In this document: piece after piece, positions 30,010 to 39,812 of the stretch | How the letters are laid out: every line of letters begins with the position of its first letter | How positions within the stretch are numbered: the first letter of the stretch is position 1 | Assembly (NCBI RefSeq): GCF_018802605.1 | Contig: NZ_CP069161.1 | Location: forward strand, 1,240,001 to 1,304,000 | Length of the DNA stretch: 64,000 bases | Origin: Paludibacterium paludis | GTDB taxonomy: Bacteria; Pseudomonadota; Gammaproteobacteria; Burkholderiales; Chromobacteriaceae | Reading direction: 5' to 3' | Notes under the pieces: generated by a model | What the model was told of the DNA's origin: nothing | Database searches by the model: none | Seen by the model: only the letters and a program-made list of their open reading frames with translations | Translations under genes and position numbers: made by a program

Positions 30010-32373
30010 ATGCAATTTTCCGAACAGTGGCTGCGAAGCTGGGCCGATCCCTCGCTTGGCACCGATGAATTGTCTTACCTCTTGACCATGGCCGGCCTCG
30101 AAGTCGAGGAAGTCGGCTCCGCCGCGCCGGCGTTCACCGGCGTGGTGATCGCCGAGGTCAAGGAAGTCGTTCCCCATGAAAACGCCGACCGGCTGCGCGT
30201 GACACGCGTCGATGCCGGTACCGGCGAACTTGTGCAGATCGTTTGCGGCGCGCCGAACGTGGCGGTGGGGCTGAAAGTGCCTTGCGCCTTGCCCGGTGCG
30301 GTATTGCCAGGCGATTTTCGCATCAAGCCGACCAAGATGCGCGGTGTCGAATCCAACGGCATGTTGTGCTCGGGTAAAGAGCTTGGCGTGCCCGACGAGG
30401 CCGACGGCCTGCTCGTTTTGCCCGCCGATGCGCCGGTGGGGCAGTCGATCCGCGATTACCTCGGACTCGATGATGCGATTTTCACCCTCAAGATCACCCC
30501 GAACCGTGCCGACTGCCTGTCCATTCGCGGCATAGCCCGGGAAGTCGCGGCACTGACCGGCTGCGCGTTGGAGCCGGTCGCCATCGCCCCGGTGGTTCCG
30601 GTTCACGACGCGGTACTGCCGGTCACTATCGAGTCGAAGGAGGGATGCGGCCGTTATCTTGGCCGTGTCATCCGCAATGTCGACGCTTCCCGGCCGACGC
30701 CGGAGTGGATGAAGCGCCGCCTCGAGCGCTCGGGCATCCGGTCGATCAGCGCCGTGGTCGACGTGACCAACTATATCCTGCTGGAGCAGGGCCAGCCGAT
30801 GCATGCCTTCGATCTGAACGCGCTGGAAGGCGGCATCGTCGTGCGTCAGGCAAGCGAGGGCGAAACCCTGCTGTGCCTGAATGAAAAGACCGTGACGCTG
30901 GACCCGTCCTTCATGGTGATCGCCGATGAAGCCAAGGCTTTGGCGATCGCCGGCGTGATGGGGGGCGAAGCGAGCGGCGTAACGGCGGCGAGCCGGGATA
31001 TTTTCCTGGAGAGCGCGTTCTTCGCGCCAACCGCGATTGCCGGCCGGGCTCGCCAGCTCGGCTTTGGCTCCGATTCGTCGTTCCGTTTCGAACGAGGGGT
31101 CGATCATGCCCTGCAACGGGACGCGATGGAACGCGCCACCGCGCTGATCCTGGCGGTCTGCGGTGGCGAGGCGGGACCGATTACCGAAGCGACCGGCACC
31201 TTGCCGGCGACAGCCAGCGTCACGGTACGTACCGCCCGGGTGAGTCGTGTGCTCGGTATCGAGCTGGGGCATGATGCCATCGGCGCCATTTTCCGGCGCC
31301 TGGGCTTCACCACCCGGGATAGCGGTGACTGCCATGAGGTGGTGTCGCCGTCATTCCGCTTCGATATCGCGATCGAAGAGGATCTGATCGAAGAAATCGC
31401 CCGGGTGCATGGCTACGATGCCATTCCCGCCGAAGCCCCGGGAGCCCGCCTGCGCATGCTGCCATTGCCGGAGGACCGTTTGCCGCGCAGCGTCGTGCGC
31501 CGCAAGGTCGCGGCCCGGGAGTACCAGGAAGTGGTGAATTACGCCTTCGTTGCGGAAGCTTGGGAACGTGACTTCGCCGGTAACGCAGACCCGGTGAGGC
31601 TGATCAATCCGATCGCATCGCACATGAGCGTGATGCGTTCTTCGCTGATCGGCGGGCTGGTTAACGGATTGGCCGCCAATCTCAACCGCAAGCAGCCGCG
31701 CGTGCGTATTTTCGAACTGGCCAGGGTGTTCCTCAAGTCGGAAGACGGTACTGTCCGGCAGCCCGAGCGGCTTGCGGCCCTCGCCTGGGGCGGTCGCGCC
31801 TGCGAGCAGTGGGGTATCCGATCGGAACGCGTCGATTTCTTCGATATCAAGGCGGATGTGGAAGCCCTTCTGTATCCGCGGCGGGCCGAATACCGGAAAG
31901 CGGAGCACCCGGCCTTCCATCCCGGACGCTGTGCCCAGGTGCTGCTGGACGGTAAAGTGGTTGGTGTGATTGGCGAACTCCATCCGCGTTGGGTGCAGTC
32001 TTATGACTTGCCGTCGGCTCCGGTCGCCTTCGAGCTGGATTATGCTGCTCTGGAAACCGTGCGGCTGGTGAAAGCGAAGGCGGTCAGCAAGTTCCAGAGC
32101 GTGCGCCGCGACCTTGCTTTGGTCGTTGACGACGCCGTGGACGCCGGGGCGATGCTCGGGACGTTCCGCTCCGCGGCGGCCCCGAACGTGACCGATGTGG
32201 CTCTGTTCGATGTGTATCGCGGCAAGGGGGTGGAGGAGGGCAAGAAGAGCCTTGCCTTCAGCGTGACCTTGCAGCATGACGAGCGGACATTGACCGATGA
32301 AGACGTCGAAGCGTCGGTGGCTGTCCTGCTGGCCGCAGTGTCCGCACAGCACGCTGCTATCCTTAGAGCGTAA
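30010..32373 (+). CDS. pheT: Phenylalanyl-tRNA synthetase beta subunit
   Basis: 787 residues, usual length. N-terminal EMAP/OB-like tRNA-binding domain (about 40-150), B3/B4 editing domain (SISAVVDVTNYILLEQGQPMHAFD), B5 region (GFGSDSSFRFERGVD, FRFDIAIEEDLIEEIAR) and C-terminal anticodon-binding domain (KFQSVRRDLALVVD). Partner of PheS. Confidence 0.98.
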   Translation: MQFSEQWLRSWADPSLGTDELSYLLTMAGLEVEEVGSAAPAFTGVVIAEVKEVVPHENADRLRVTRVDAGTGELVQIVCGAPNVAVGLKVPCALPGAVLPGDFRIKPTKMRGVESNGMLCSGKELGVPDEADGLLVLPADAPVGQSIRDYLGLDDAIFTLKITPNRADCLSIRGIAREVAALTGCALEPVAIAPVVPVHDAVLPVTIESKEGCGRYLGRVIRNVDASRPTPEWMKRRLERSGIRSISAVVDVTNYILLEQGQPMHAFDLNALEGGIVVRQASEGETLLCLNEKTVTLDPSFMVIADEAKALAIAGVMGGEASGVTAASRDIFLESAFFAPTAIAGRARQLGFGSDSSFRFERGVDHALQRDAMERATALILAVCGGEAGPITEATGTLPATASVTVRTARVSRVLGIELGHDAIGAIFRRLGFTTRDSGDCHEVVSPSFRFDIAIEEDLIEEIARVHGYDAIPAEAPGARLRMLPLPEDRLPRSVVRRKVAAREYQEVVNYAFVAEAWERDFAGNADPVRLINPIASHMSVMRSSLIGGLVNGLAANLNRKQPRVRIFELARVFLKSEDGTVRQPERLAALAWGGRACEQWGIRSERVDFFDIKADVEALLYPRRAEYRKAEHPAFHPGRCAQVLLDGKVVGVIGELHPRWVQSYDLPSAPVAFELDYAALETVRLVKAKAVSKFQSVRRDLALVVDDAVDAGAMLGTFRSAAAPNVTDVALFDVYRGKGVEEGKKSLAFSVTLQHDERTLTDEDVEASVAVLLAAVSAQHAAILRA

Positions 32374-32463
32374 ATATTGCTGTTTTTGGTATGATAGGTG
32401 CCGGCCCCGCTTGCGGTCGGCGCCGCTTTGTTTTACTTTTTGTAGAGTTGCTAAGGGGTAGTC

Positions 32464-32766
32464 ATGACTTTGACCAAAGCCGAACTGGCTGACCTGCTGT
32501 TCGACAAGGTTGGCTTGAACAAGCGCGAAGCCAAGGACATGGTAGAAACGTTCTTCGAAGAAATCCGTATCGCGCTGGAATCCGGAGATTGCGTCAAACT
32601 GTCCGGTTTCGGTAATTTCCAGCTGCGCGACAAGCCGCAGCGTCCAGGACGCAACCCCAAGACCGGGGAAGAGATCCCCATCACGGCCCGCCGCGTTGTC
32701 ACGTTCCACGCGAGCCAGAAACTCAAGGGAATGGTTGAAGAATACCATGCCAACAAGCAGGGATGA
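32464..32766 (+). CDS. ihfA: Integration host factor alpha subunit
   Basis: 100 residues of the HU/IHF fold: [24 protein letters not shown], and the minor-groove arm with [17 protein letters not shown] bends DNA in recombination, replication and transcription. The last 20 bases overlap the following MerR gene. Confidence 0.97.
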   Translation: MTLTKAELADLLFDKVGLNKREAKDMVETFFEEIRIALESGDCVKLSGFGNFQLRDKPQRPGRNPKTGEEIPITARRVVTFHASQKLKGMVEEYHANKQG

Positions 32767-33103
32767 TTTGCCGGCCATTCCGGCAAAGCGCTATTTCACG
32801 ATCGGCGAAGTCAGTGAACTCGCCGGCGTCAAACCTCATGTTCTGCGTTACTGGGAGCTGGAGTTTGGCGAGCTCAAGAATGTGAAGCGCCGCGGTAACC
32901 GTCGGTATTACCAGCACCATGAAGTACTGCTGGTTCGCCGGATCCGCGAATTGTTGTACGATGATGGCTTCACGATCCATGGCGCGCGTCAGCGTCTTTG
33001 CCAGGATCCTGCCGCGTTGCCGCCACTGTCGGCGGCAGATGTGCGGCGTGAACTCGAAGCGATTCTTGATCTGCTGGGTGGCGGCGCGGCCAATACCCAG
33101 TAA
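32747..33103 (+). CDS. MerR-family transcriptional regulator (MlrA-like)
   Basis: 118 residues from ATG at 32747, overlapping ihfA by 20 bp. The winged HTH is [20 protein letters not shown] followed by [20 protein letters not shown]; the C-terminal helix for dimerisation is short and no metal-binding cysteines occur. This small MerR protein directly after ihfA is a standing arrangement in beta- and gammaproteobacteria; its target is unknown. Confidence 0.92.
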   Translation: MPTSRDDLPAIPAKRYFTIGEVSELAGVKPHVLRYWELEFGELKNVKRRGNRRYYQHHEVLLVRRIRELLYDDGFTIHGARQRLCQDPAALPPLSAADVRRELEAILDLLGGGAANTQ

Positions 33104-33150
33104 ATCCAGGCGTTACTCGTTCCCCTGTCGGTAGCGGGAGAAGGCTGAAG

Positions 33151-33180
33151 GAGCCGGCTGAATGCCGGCTCTTTGATTTT
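33151..33180 (+). terminator. Rho-independent terminator of the translation operon
   Basis: GAGCCGGC (33151-33158) / GCCGGCTC (33164-33171) followed by TTTGATTTT. Confidence 0.8.
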
Positions 33181-33614
33181 GCGGTGACTTTCGCTAGTCG
33201 GCCCCCTGCGATGATTTCCTCCTCGTTCTGTTGTTCCTTTCAGTTTACAACTGTCCTTTCTCTGTCATCACTTGATGGTCGTCAATGGCGGCCGGTTTTC
33301 CCGGCCCGTTGGATTTTCAGCTTAGTCTTCTCTTCGCCTTTTCTTGTCGGACATGCTGTGAGTATGTCGGTATCCCGCTATCTTCCCGCACCTGCCTTTC
33401 TCACGTTTCAAGTCTATGAACCTGCATGGTTTTTTTATTTAGCTGCCCATTTTCTTCGCTATGACCTTCGATTTTTTCGATTAAAAAAATAATTTCGATA
33501 TTTTGGTTTTCCATGGTGACAAAAATCAAGCCATGTAATTTGTTCGAAAATTTAAAATATTTCGAAATTCTCTAAGAGAGTCGATAAACGATTTTTTTCG
33601 AAGTGGGGCATGAA
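33181..33614. promoter_or_regulatory. Gene-free AT-rich control region of the tyrosine cluster
   Basis: No credible gene. From about 33420 the GC content is far below the surroundings. Six TTCGAA or TTCGAT hexamers occur at 33467, 33476, 33494, 33543, 33561 and 33597; several gaps are 18 or 36 bases. TTCGAAAATTT...ATTTCGAA also forms an imperfect palindrome (33543-33566). This is the likely promoter/operator region of the exchanger-decarboxylase genes; no protein can be assigned to the sites. Confidence 0.45.
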
Positions 33615-35066
33615 ATGGCAAGCACTGAATCCACACCGAAGATCGGTGTATTTACCTTCGTCATGATCACCTCTGCGGTAGTCATCAGCGTACGTACGTT
33701 GCCGATGACCGCCCAGCCGGGGTTAATGACGATTTTCCTCACCCTTGCGGCCGCTTTGCTGTTCCTGGTTCCGACGGCGCTGGTTGCCGCCGAGCTGGCA
33801 ACTGCCTGGCCTCAGGATGGCGGGATTTTCATCTGGGTACGCGAAGCCTTCGGCGAACGCCTGGGGTTCGTCGCGGTCTGGCTGCAATGGATCCAGATGG
33901 TGTTCGGCATGACATCCATCATCATGATCATCGCCGCGACGATCGCCTATGTGATCGATCCGGCGCTGGCCAGCAACAAGATGTACATGCTCGGCATGAT
34001 CCTCGCGATCTGGTGGGGCTGCACGCTGGTGAACATGCGAGGCCTGAAAACCCTCGGATGGGTGTCCACGGTCTGCGTATGTCTTGGCGTATTCCTGCCC
34101 GGCATTCTGCTGATTATGTGTGGTGTCACCTATGTGCTGTCCGGTAACCCGATCATGACCGATGTGTCGTTCACCTGGAACAATTTGGTGCCGAGTCTGA
34201 GCGACAAGGGAACGCTGGGGCTGTTCATCGGGTTCATTTTTGTGGTGATGGGCATGGAGGTCTCGGCATCCAACGTGTCGTCCATCCGTGACGCCCGCCG
34301 CAACTATCCGATCGCGATCATTCTGGTGTCGTGCATCATGGTCGCCTTGTCGGTGATCGGTTCGGCGGCGATTTTTGTGGCGATCCCGAAAGAAAACATT
34401 TCGATGACCGCCGGCCTGATGCAAGCCTTCGAACTGTATTTCTCCAAATGGGGTTTTGGGTGGCTGGCTCCGGTGATGGGATTGGCCATCGCGCTGGGTC
34501 TGATCGGTCAGGTCAACTCCTGGGTGTTGGGGCCGGTTCGTGGCCTGCAGGCGACCGCTGACTCCGGCGCGCTGCCCGAATTTCTGCAAAAGACCAACAA
34601 GCATGGCGTGCCGGTGACTCTGGTGATGATTCAGGCCGTGGCCATCAGCCTGGTCGGCATCCTGATCACCGTGATGCCCAATGTCGACAACTTCTACTTC
34701 ATGTTGATGGGGCTGACCGGTCTGATCTATCTCGTCGCCTATCTCTTCATGTTCTCCGCGGCCATTTATCTGCGGTACAAGCGCCCCGATGTCGAACGGT
34801 CCTTCAAAGTGCCCGGTGGCAATGCCGGCATGTGGATCTGCTCGGGCCTGGGCCTGCTGATTTCCCTGACCGCCGGTTACCTCGGATTCTTTCCGCCCGG
34901 AAGCTTCAAGGGTACCGCCGCGACATATCAAACCTTCCAGTGCATTGGGCTGGGTGTGATGCTGGTTATTCCCTTCCTGGTCTACAGCTATGGCCAGAAA
35001 GCCCGCGCCCGCAAAGAAATGCGTATCGGTTCGCCCGCGGCGAGCACGAGCGCTCTCCGTTCCTGA
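33615..35066 (+). CDS. APC-family amino-acid/amine exchanger (GadC-like)
   Basis: 483 residues, about 12 membrane helices. N-terminal FVMITSAVVISVRTLPMTA and AAELATAWPQDGGIFIWVREAFG match the glutamate:GABA exchanger branch of the APC superfamily, to which the tyrosine:tyramine exchangers of lactic acid bacteria also belong. ATG at 33615 is preferred to GTG at 33603 because GGGG falls between them as a ribosome site. The decarboxylase starts 37 bp downstream, so exchange of tyrosine for its amine is the working hypothesis. Substrate is inferred from context only. Confidence 0.85.
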   Translation: MASTESTPKIGVFTFVMITSAVVISVRTLPMTAQPGLMTIFLTLAAALLFLVPTALVAAELATAWPQDGGIFIWVREAFGERLGFVAVWLQWIQMVFGMTSIIMIIAATIAYVIDPALASNKMYMLGMILAIWWGCTLVNMRGLKTLGWVSTVCVCLGVFLPGILLIMCGVTYVLSGNPIMTDVSFTWNNLVPSLSDKGTLGLFIGFIFVVMGMEVSASNVSSIRDARRNYPIAIILVSCIMVALSVIGSAAIFVAIPKENISMTAGLMQAFELYFSKWGFGWLAPVMGLAIALGLIGQVNSWVLGPVRGLQATADSGALPEFLQKTNKHGVPVTLVMIQAVAISLVGILITVMPNVDNFYFMLMGLTGLIYLVAYLFMFSAAIYLRYKRPDVERSFKVPGGNAGMWICSGLGLLISLTAGYLGFFPPGSFKGTAATYQTFQCIGLGVMLVIPFLVYSYGQKARARKEMRIGSPAASTSALRS

Positions 35067-35103
35067 TCGAAATTTGACCCGATTGTCTTAAGGACTCTGA
35101 CTC

Positions 35104-37032
35104 ATGGAAAACAAGAACCTGACCTCCAACCTGAATGTGGACGCGCTGTTTCTCGGCCCGAAATCGGAAAACCGCGTGTTCTTCCAGGAAATGATGGATT
35201 ACGCGCTCCGGGAGCACATGCACTGGCGCGCCGACTTCCACCCCGAAGATGCTCCGCTGGTGACGCCGGTCGATCAGCACATGCCGGATTTTCGTAATAC
35301 CTTGTACCGCACCGAAGGCATTCTGCGTCAGTTGTCTTCGAAGCTGAAGACGACGTCGGTTCCGTGGTTCTCGCCGCGCTATCTGGGCCATATGAACGCC
35401 GACACACTGATGGTCTCGAATATCGCTTACGTGATGACCATGCTGTACAACCCGAATAATTGCGCCCACGAGGCCTCGCCGACCACCACCGAGCTGGAGG
35501 TCGAAGTCGGCCGCGACTTGTGCACGATGTTCGGCTACCACCCGAACAAATCGTGGGGACATATCACTTCCGGCGGCACGGTCGCCAACTATGAAGGGGT
35601 GTGGGTGGCCCGCAACCTGAAGACGGTGCCGCTGGCCATGGCGCAGCACCCGAAGGCTCGTGATCTGGTCGCCGGTTTCTCCGAACGGGAACTGCTCAAT
35701 ATGTCTCCGGCCGCCATTCTCGATCTGACCGACGAATTGAAAAAGCGCGGAATCTTCGAGGAAGTGCGCAGCCTCACCGCGCGTGGTGTCGGCGTGAAGA
35801 AGGGCCAGCTTGGCAAGTTCCTGGTGCCGATGTCAAAGCACTATTCGTGGATGAAGGCCATGGACGTGCTTGGCATCGGCCAGGAAAACATCGTGCCGCT
35901 GCCGGTCGATGAGCATTACCGTACCGATGTCGCCAAGATGCGTGAAATCACCTTCCGGCTGATCGAAGAGGGCACGCCGATTCTTGGCATGGTATCGGTG
36001 GTTGGCTCCACCGAAGAAGGTTCCATTGACCACGTCGATGAAGTGATCCGTCTGCGCGAAGAGTGCGAAGAGCGTTATGGCGCTTCCTTCTACATTCACG
36101 TGGATGCGGCGTATGGCGGTTATGTGCGTGCGATGTTCCTCGATGAAGAGAACCGCTTCATGGAGTACGACGAGCTGGTCAAACGTTATCGCGCCGAGGA
36201 CATCATCCCGGCCGGTGTGGCCTGGCCTAAGCGCGAAGTGTACGAAGGCTTCAAGGCGATGGCCGAGGTGGATTCCATCACCGTCGATCCGCACAAAGTC
36301 GGGTATGTGCAGTATGCCGCCGGCGCGGTCTGCATGAAAGACAAGCGCATTGTCGATCTGATCTCCTACCACGCGGCCTATGTGTTCGAAGAGTGCGGCG
36401 ACGATGCCGCCGAGGACAAGAAAGTGGTGCTGGGCGCCTCCATCATGGAAGGCTCCAAGGCCGGCGCCACGGCGGCCGCCGTCTGGGCCGCGCACCGTCT
36501 GGTGCCGCTCAATATCGCCGGCTACGGCATGGTGATTGCCCGCGGTATCGTCACTGCCGACTGGTTCCACGCCAAGCTTGCCTCGGCCGAACCGTTTGTG
36601 GTCGGTCATCGCAAGTTCGATGTGCGCCCGGTGATGCATCCGGACTTCCACATGGTTGATTTCACCTTCAAGGAAATCGGCAACGACTGCCTGGAAGACC
36701 ACAACCGCCTTAACAAGCGTATGTACGAGATCTGCTCGTACGCCTCCGGTCGGACGTACACCAATGACTTCCTGACTTCCTCCACTTCCCTGGCGTCGCA
36801 CGAATACGGTGATACCCCGGCGATTTTTGTGCGGGAGCGCGGGTTCGCCGCCAGCGAGTGGGAGCGCGTGCAAAGCGTGTACATCCTGCGTTCCGCGGTC
36901 ATGACGCACTTCTTGCGCGACGCTCAGCGTTTTGAAGAGTACTGGTCCGAACTTCGCGACATCTTCACGGCGAAATTGGCCCAGATCGTGGAAATGGAAG
37001 AAAAGGAAAACGAGCAACTGGCCGCTGCCTGA
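35104..37032 (+). CDS. PLP-dependent tyrosine decarboxylase-like enzyme
   Basis: 642 residues, group II decarboxylase. The PLP lysine is K398 in VDPHKVGYVQYAAG. Segments such as RYLGHMNADTLM, LGKFLVPMSKHYSWMKA, VGSTEEGSIDHVDEV, HVDAAYGGY and EGSKAGATAA closely follow bacterial tyrosine decarboxylases of about 620 residues (Lactobacillus, Enterococcus type), not the shorter GadB or plant enzymes. The reaction would be L-tyrosine to tyramine plus CO2, consuming a proton. L-DOPA, phenylalanine or another acid cannot be excluded. Flanked by an exchanger and an aromatic amino-acid permease. Confidence 0.88.
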   Translation: MENKNLTSNLNVDALFLGPKSENRVFFQEMMDYALREHMHWRADFHPEDAPLVTPVDQHMPDFRNTLYRTEGILRQLSSKLKTTSVPWFSPRYLGHMNADTLMVSNIAYVMTMLYNPNNCAHEASPTTTELEVEVGRDLCTMFGYHPNKSWGHITSGGTVANYEGVWVARNLKTVPLAMAQHPKARDLVAGFSERELLNMSPAAILDLTDELKKRGIFEEVRSLTARGVGVKKGQLGKFLVPMSKHYSWMKAMDVLGIGQENIVPLPVDEHYRTDVAKMREITFRLIEEGTPILGMVSVVGSTEEGSIDHVDEVIRLREECEERYGASFYIHVDAAYGGYVRAMFLDEENRFMEYDELVKRYRAEDIIPAGVAWPKREVYEGFKAMAEVDSITVDPHKVGYVQYAAGAVCMKDKRIVDLISYHAAYVFEECGDDAAEDKKVVLGASIMEGSKAGATAAAVWAAHRLVPLNIAGYGMVIARGIVTADWFHAKLASAEPFVVGHRKFDVRPVMHPDFHMVDFTFKEIGNDCLEDHNRLNKRMYEICSYASGRTYTNDFLTSSTSLASHEYGDTPAIFVRERGFAASEWERVQSVYILRSAVMTHFLRDAQRFEEYWSELRDIFTAKLAQIVEMEEKENEQLAAA

Positions 37033-37108
37033 TCGGGCGCGCGCTACTTGACGGTGGCCGCTTCGCTCGCCGCGCGGCGCAGCGGGGCGGTCACCGGGTT
37101 CAGGGATC

Positions 37109-37120
37109 AATGTACACATT
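37109..37120. promoter_or_regulatory. Short palindrome upstream of the aromatic permease
   Basis: AATGT-AC-ACATT, a perfect 5-bp inverted repeat in the 145-bp gap between decarboxylase and permease. The TGT..ACA form resembles operators of FCD-type GntR proteins; one such regulator lies at the end of the cluster. No second copy was found near the exchanger. Confidence 0.3.
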
Positions 37121-37177
37121 CACACATGTCGCACGACGCATCCGGCACTTTGTGCGGGATGACTGAAAGGTTTCATC

Positions 37178-38407
37178 ATGGGGTTCAATGTCAAGGCGGC
37201 GGGGGCGACCCTGCTGATTTCCGGCACCATGCTGGGGGCGGGAATGCTGGCTCTGCCGCTGGTTTCCGCCGGAATGGGATACAACAACGCGCTTTTCGCG
37301 CTGCTCGGGATGTGGGTGTTCATGACCTACACCGGTTTGATGCTGCTCGAGGTGACACTGGCGTTTCCGGATGGCAGCGGGTTCGATATCATCGCGCTGA
37401 AGCTGCTGGGCAAGCGCGGCCAGTGGATCACCAATTTCTCCTTGCTCTTGCTGCTGTATGCGCTGTCGTCAGCCTATATTGCCGGCGCATCGTCCACGTA
37501 TGGCGCGAATCTGAAACATTATCTGGGTGTGGGTCTGCCACCGGTAATGGTTTCCGCGCTGTTTACCCTGCTGATCGCCACGATCGTTTTTTTGAGCACA
37601 CGGGCGGTCGACCGGGTCAATAGTATTTTATTTTCTGTTAATATTATTGTTTTCTTATTGATAGCGGTAACCATCCGTCCGTATGTCAATCCGGTTTACC
37701 TGAATACCGTCAACGATTCAACGCGCTATATGTATGCCGCTTTCCCGGTCTTTCTGACCGCCTTTGGATTCCATGGCAGCGTTCCCAGTATGGTCAAGTA
37801 CATTGGGCGGGACAAACCTCAAACCCTGCGCAATGTCTTCATCGCGGGCGGCCTGATTCCGATGCTGGTTTACGCTATCTGGGAGTACTGCAGTCTGGGA
37901 TTGTTACCGCGAGTGGGCGCCAACAGTTTTCTGGCGCTGTCGCAGCAGCATGGTTCGGTGGGAATGTTCCTGGATTATGTGCACGCCAACACCCCAAATC
38001 AGTTGGTGCCGACCCTGTTCTCCTCGTTCACCTCGATTGCCCTGTTCACGTCTTATCTGTGTGTTTCGCTGGGCTTGTTCGACTCGGTGGCCAGCTCTCT
38101 CGGGCAGGGAGATTCCCGGTCCGGTCGTCTGAAAACCGCTGTGGCAACCTATCTGCCGCCTTTTGTTTTCGCCTGGTTGTATCCCGAGGGGTTTGTCATG
38201 GCGCTGGGCGCCGCGGCGATTTTTCTCGCGGTGCTGGCGATCCTGTTCCCGGCTTTCGCCCTTCGCAAACTGCGCGCCAAGGCGGACTACCAGCCGGTTT
38301 GGCGAGTTCCCGGGGGTACGGTGGCCATCACGCTGGTATCCATTCTCGGATCGCTGATGATCGTTTTCCAGATTCTCAAAATGCAGAATCTGCTTCCCAT
38401 GTTTTGA
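37178..38407 (+). CDS. HAAAP-family aromatic amino-acid permease (TyrP/Mtr-like)
   Basis: 409 residues with about 11 hydrophobic segments. The N-terminus AAGATLLISGTMLGAGMLALPL is the hallmark of the TyrP/Mtr/TnaB group of proton symporters; ...GFHGSVPSMVKYIGRDK is also typical. It probably imports tyrosine (tryptophan possible). Sits between the decarboxylase and tyrS. A stretch near 37620-37670 is AT-rich (Ile/Asn-rich codons), unlike the rest of the gene. Confidence 0.9.
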   Translation: MGFNVKAAGATLLISGTMLGAGMLALPLVSAGMGYNNALFALLGMWVFMTYTGLMLLEVTLAFPDGSGFDIIALKLLGKRGQWITNFSLLLLLYALSSAYIAGASSTYGANLKHYLGVGLPPVMVSALFTLLIATIVFLSTRAVDRVNSILFSVNIIVFLLIAVTIRPYVNPVYLNTVNDSTRYMYAAFPVFLTAFGFHGSVPSMVKYIGRDKPQTLRNVFIAGGLIPMLVYAIWEYCSLGLLPRVGANSFLALSQQHGSVGMFLDYVHANTPNQLVPTLFSSFTSIALFTSYLCVSLGLFDSVASSLGQGDSRSGRLKTAVATYLPPFVFAWLYPEGFVMALGAAAIFLAVLAILFPAFALRKLRAKADYQPVWRVPGGTVAITLVSILGSLMIVFQILKMQNLLPMF

Positions 38408-38449
38408 CCGGTGGCTCCGGCCAGCGAAAACCCAGTTGGAGGTTGTACT

Positions 38450-39730
38450 ATGAGAACAGATAGTTTGGTTGAACAATTGCAGGAACGGGGACTGATTTCC
38501 CAGGTCACCGATGTCGAGGCTCTGGATGCCCTGTTGGCCCGCTCCCCCGTCACGCTGTATTGCGGTTTCGATCCGACGGCGGACAGCCTGCACCTTGGGC
38601 ATCTGGTTCCGCTGCTCACCCTCAAGCGTTTCCAGATGGCCGGTCATCGGCCCCTGGCGCTGGTCGGCGGTGCCACCGGCATGATCGGCGATCCCAGTTT
38701 CAAGGCCACGGAGCGGACGCTCAATGCGCCCGAGGTCGTGGCGGGCTGGGTCGAAAAGATCCGTCGCCAGGTATCGCAGTTCCTCGATTTCGACTGCGGA
38801 TCGAACAGCGCCGTCATGGTCAACAATTACGACTGGTTCAGTTCGATGGATGTGCTGACCTTCCTGCGGGATATCGGCAAACATTTCTCGGTCAATGCGA
38901 TGATCAACAAGGAGTCGGTCAAGCAGCGGATCAATCGTGATGAAGTGGGCATTTCCTTCACCGAGTTCGCCTACAGCTTGCTTCAAGCTTATGACTTCGT
39001 GGAGTTGAACCGGGCGATGGGGTGCGAGCTGCAGTTGGGCGGCTCCGACCAGTGGGGCAATATCACGGCCGGCGTGGATCTGACCCGCCGCATGAACCGC
39101 CGGCAGGTGTTCGGGATTACCATGCCGCTGGTGACCAAGGCCGATGGCACCAAATTCGGCAAGACCGAAGGTGGCGCGGTCTGGCTTGATCCGAAAAAAA
39201 CCTCTCCCTACAAGTTCTACCAGTTCTGGCTTGGCACGGCCGATGCCGATGTCTACCGCTTCATGAAGTTCTTCACGTTCATGTCGCTTTCCGAAATCCG
39301 CGCCGTCGAGGAGGCGGACAAGGCGCGTGGCGGGGCTCCTCTGGCCCAGAGCATTCTGGCCGAGAAGGCTACCGAGCTGGTGCATGGCAAGGCAGCCGTG
39401 CAAGCGGCGCGCCGGATCAGCGAATGCCTGTTTTCCGGCGATGAGAGCGGCCTGACCGAGGAGGATTTCGAGCAGTTGGCTCTGGATGGTGTGCCGAGTG
39501 TGGTGTTGCCTCGCGCGGAGGGTGGTCTGGTCAATGCGCTTGTCACCTCCGGATTGGCCGGCTCGAAGAGCCAGGCTCGAGGTTTCATTGAAAGCGGCGC
39601 GGTCAGCGTGAATGGCGGCAAGGTGATGGATCTTGCCCATGAACTGGGTGCCGGAGATATTCGCTTCGGACGCTACAGCCTGCTGCGCCGTGGCAAGAAG
39701 AACCACAGCCTGGTGATCTGGAAGGAGTAA
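38450..39730 (+). CDS. tyrS: Tyrosyl-tRNA synthetase
   Basis: 426 residues, class I, E. coli/Neisseria-type. HIGH-like HLGH in [21 protein letters not shown]-like KFGKT, tyrosine-binding [12 protein letters not shown], and a C-terminal S4 domain ([18 protein letters not shown]). ATG at 38450 follows TTGGAGG by 7 bases; earlier starts overlap the leader. Linkage to a tyrosine decarboxylase and permease recalls the tyrS found in Gram-positive tyramine clusters. Whether this is the only tyrS of the genome cannot be judged here. Confidence 0.97.
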   Translation: MRTDSLVEQLQERGLISQVTDVEALDALLARSPVTLYCGFDPTADSLHLGHLVPLLTLKRFQMAGHRPLALVGGATGMIGDPSFKATERTLNAPEVVAGWVEKIRRQVSQFLDFDCGSNSAVMVNNYDWFSSMDVLTFLRDIGKHFSVNAMINKESVKQRINRDEVGISFTEFAYSLLQAYDFVELNRAMGCELQLGGSDQWGNITAGVDLTRRMNRRQVFGITMPLVTKADGTKFGKTEGGAVWLDPKKTSPYKFYQFWLGTADADVYRFMKFFTFMSLSEIRAVEEADKARGGAPLAQSILAEKATELVHGKAAVQAARRISECLFSGDESGLTEEDFEQLALDGVPSVVLPRAEGGLVNALVTSGLAGSKSQARGFIESGAVSVNGGKVMDLAHELGAGDIRFGRYSLLRRGKKNHSLVIWKE

Positions 39731-39777
39731 CGCCTATGGTGTGATGTATTACCGAATCTGAAGGGCTTTTTTCTCCA

Positions 39778-39812
39778 GGGGTGTGTGCTGAAGCACACAC
39801 CCTCTTTTTTTA
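39778..39812 (+). terminator. Rho-independent terminator after tyrS
   Basis: GGGTGTGTGC / GCACACACCC stem with TGAA loop, then TCTTTTTTT. The tail overlaps the end of the convergent GntR gene. Confidence 0.88.

Noticed and set aside
33184..33492. Possible 102-residue gene before the exchanger
   Set aside because: Translation is Ser/Phe-rich without recognisable fold and the segment has promoter-like composition.
38408..38449. T-box leader before tyrS, as in Gram-positive tyramine clusters
   Set aside because: The gap is only 42 bases and holds no T-box sequence or antiterminator.
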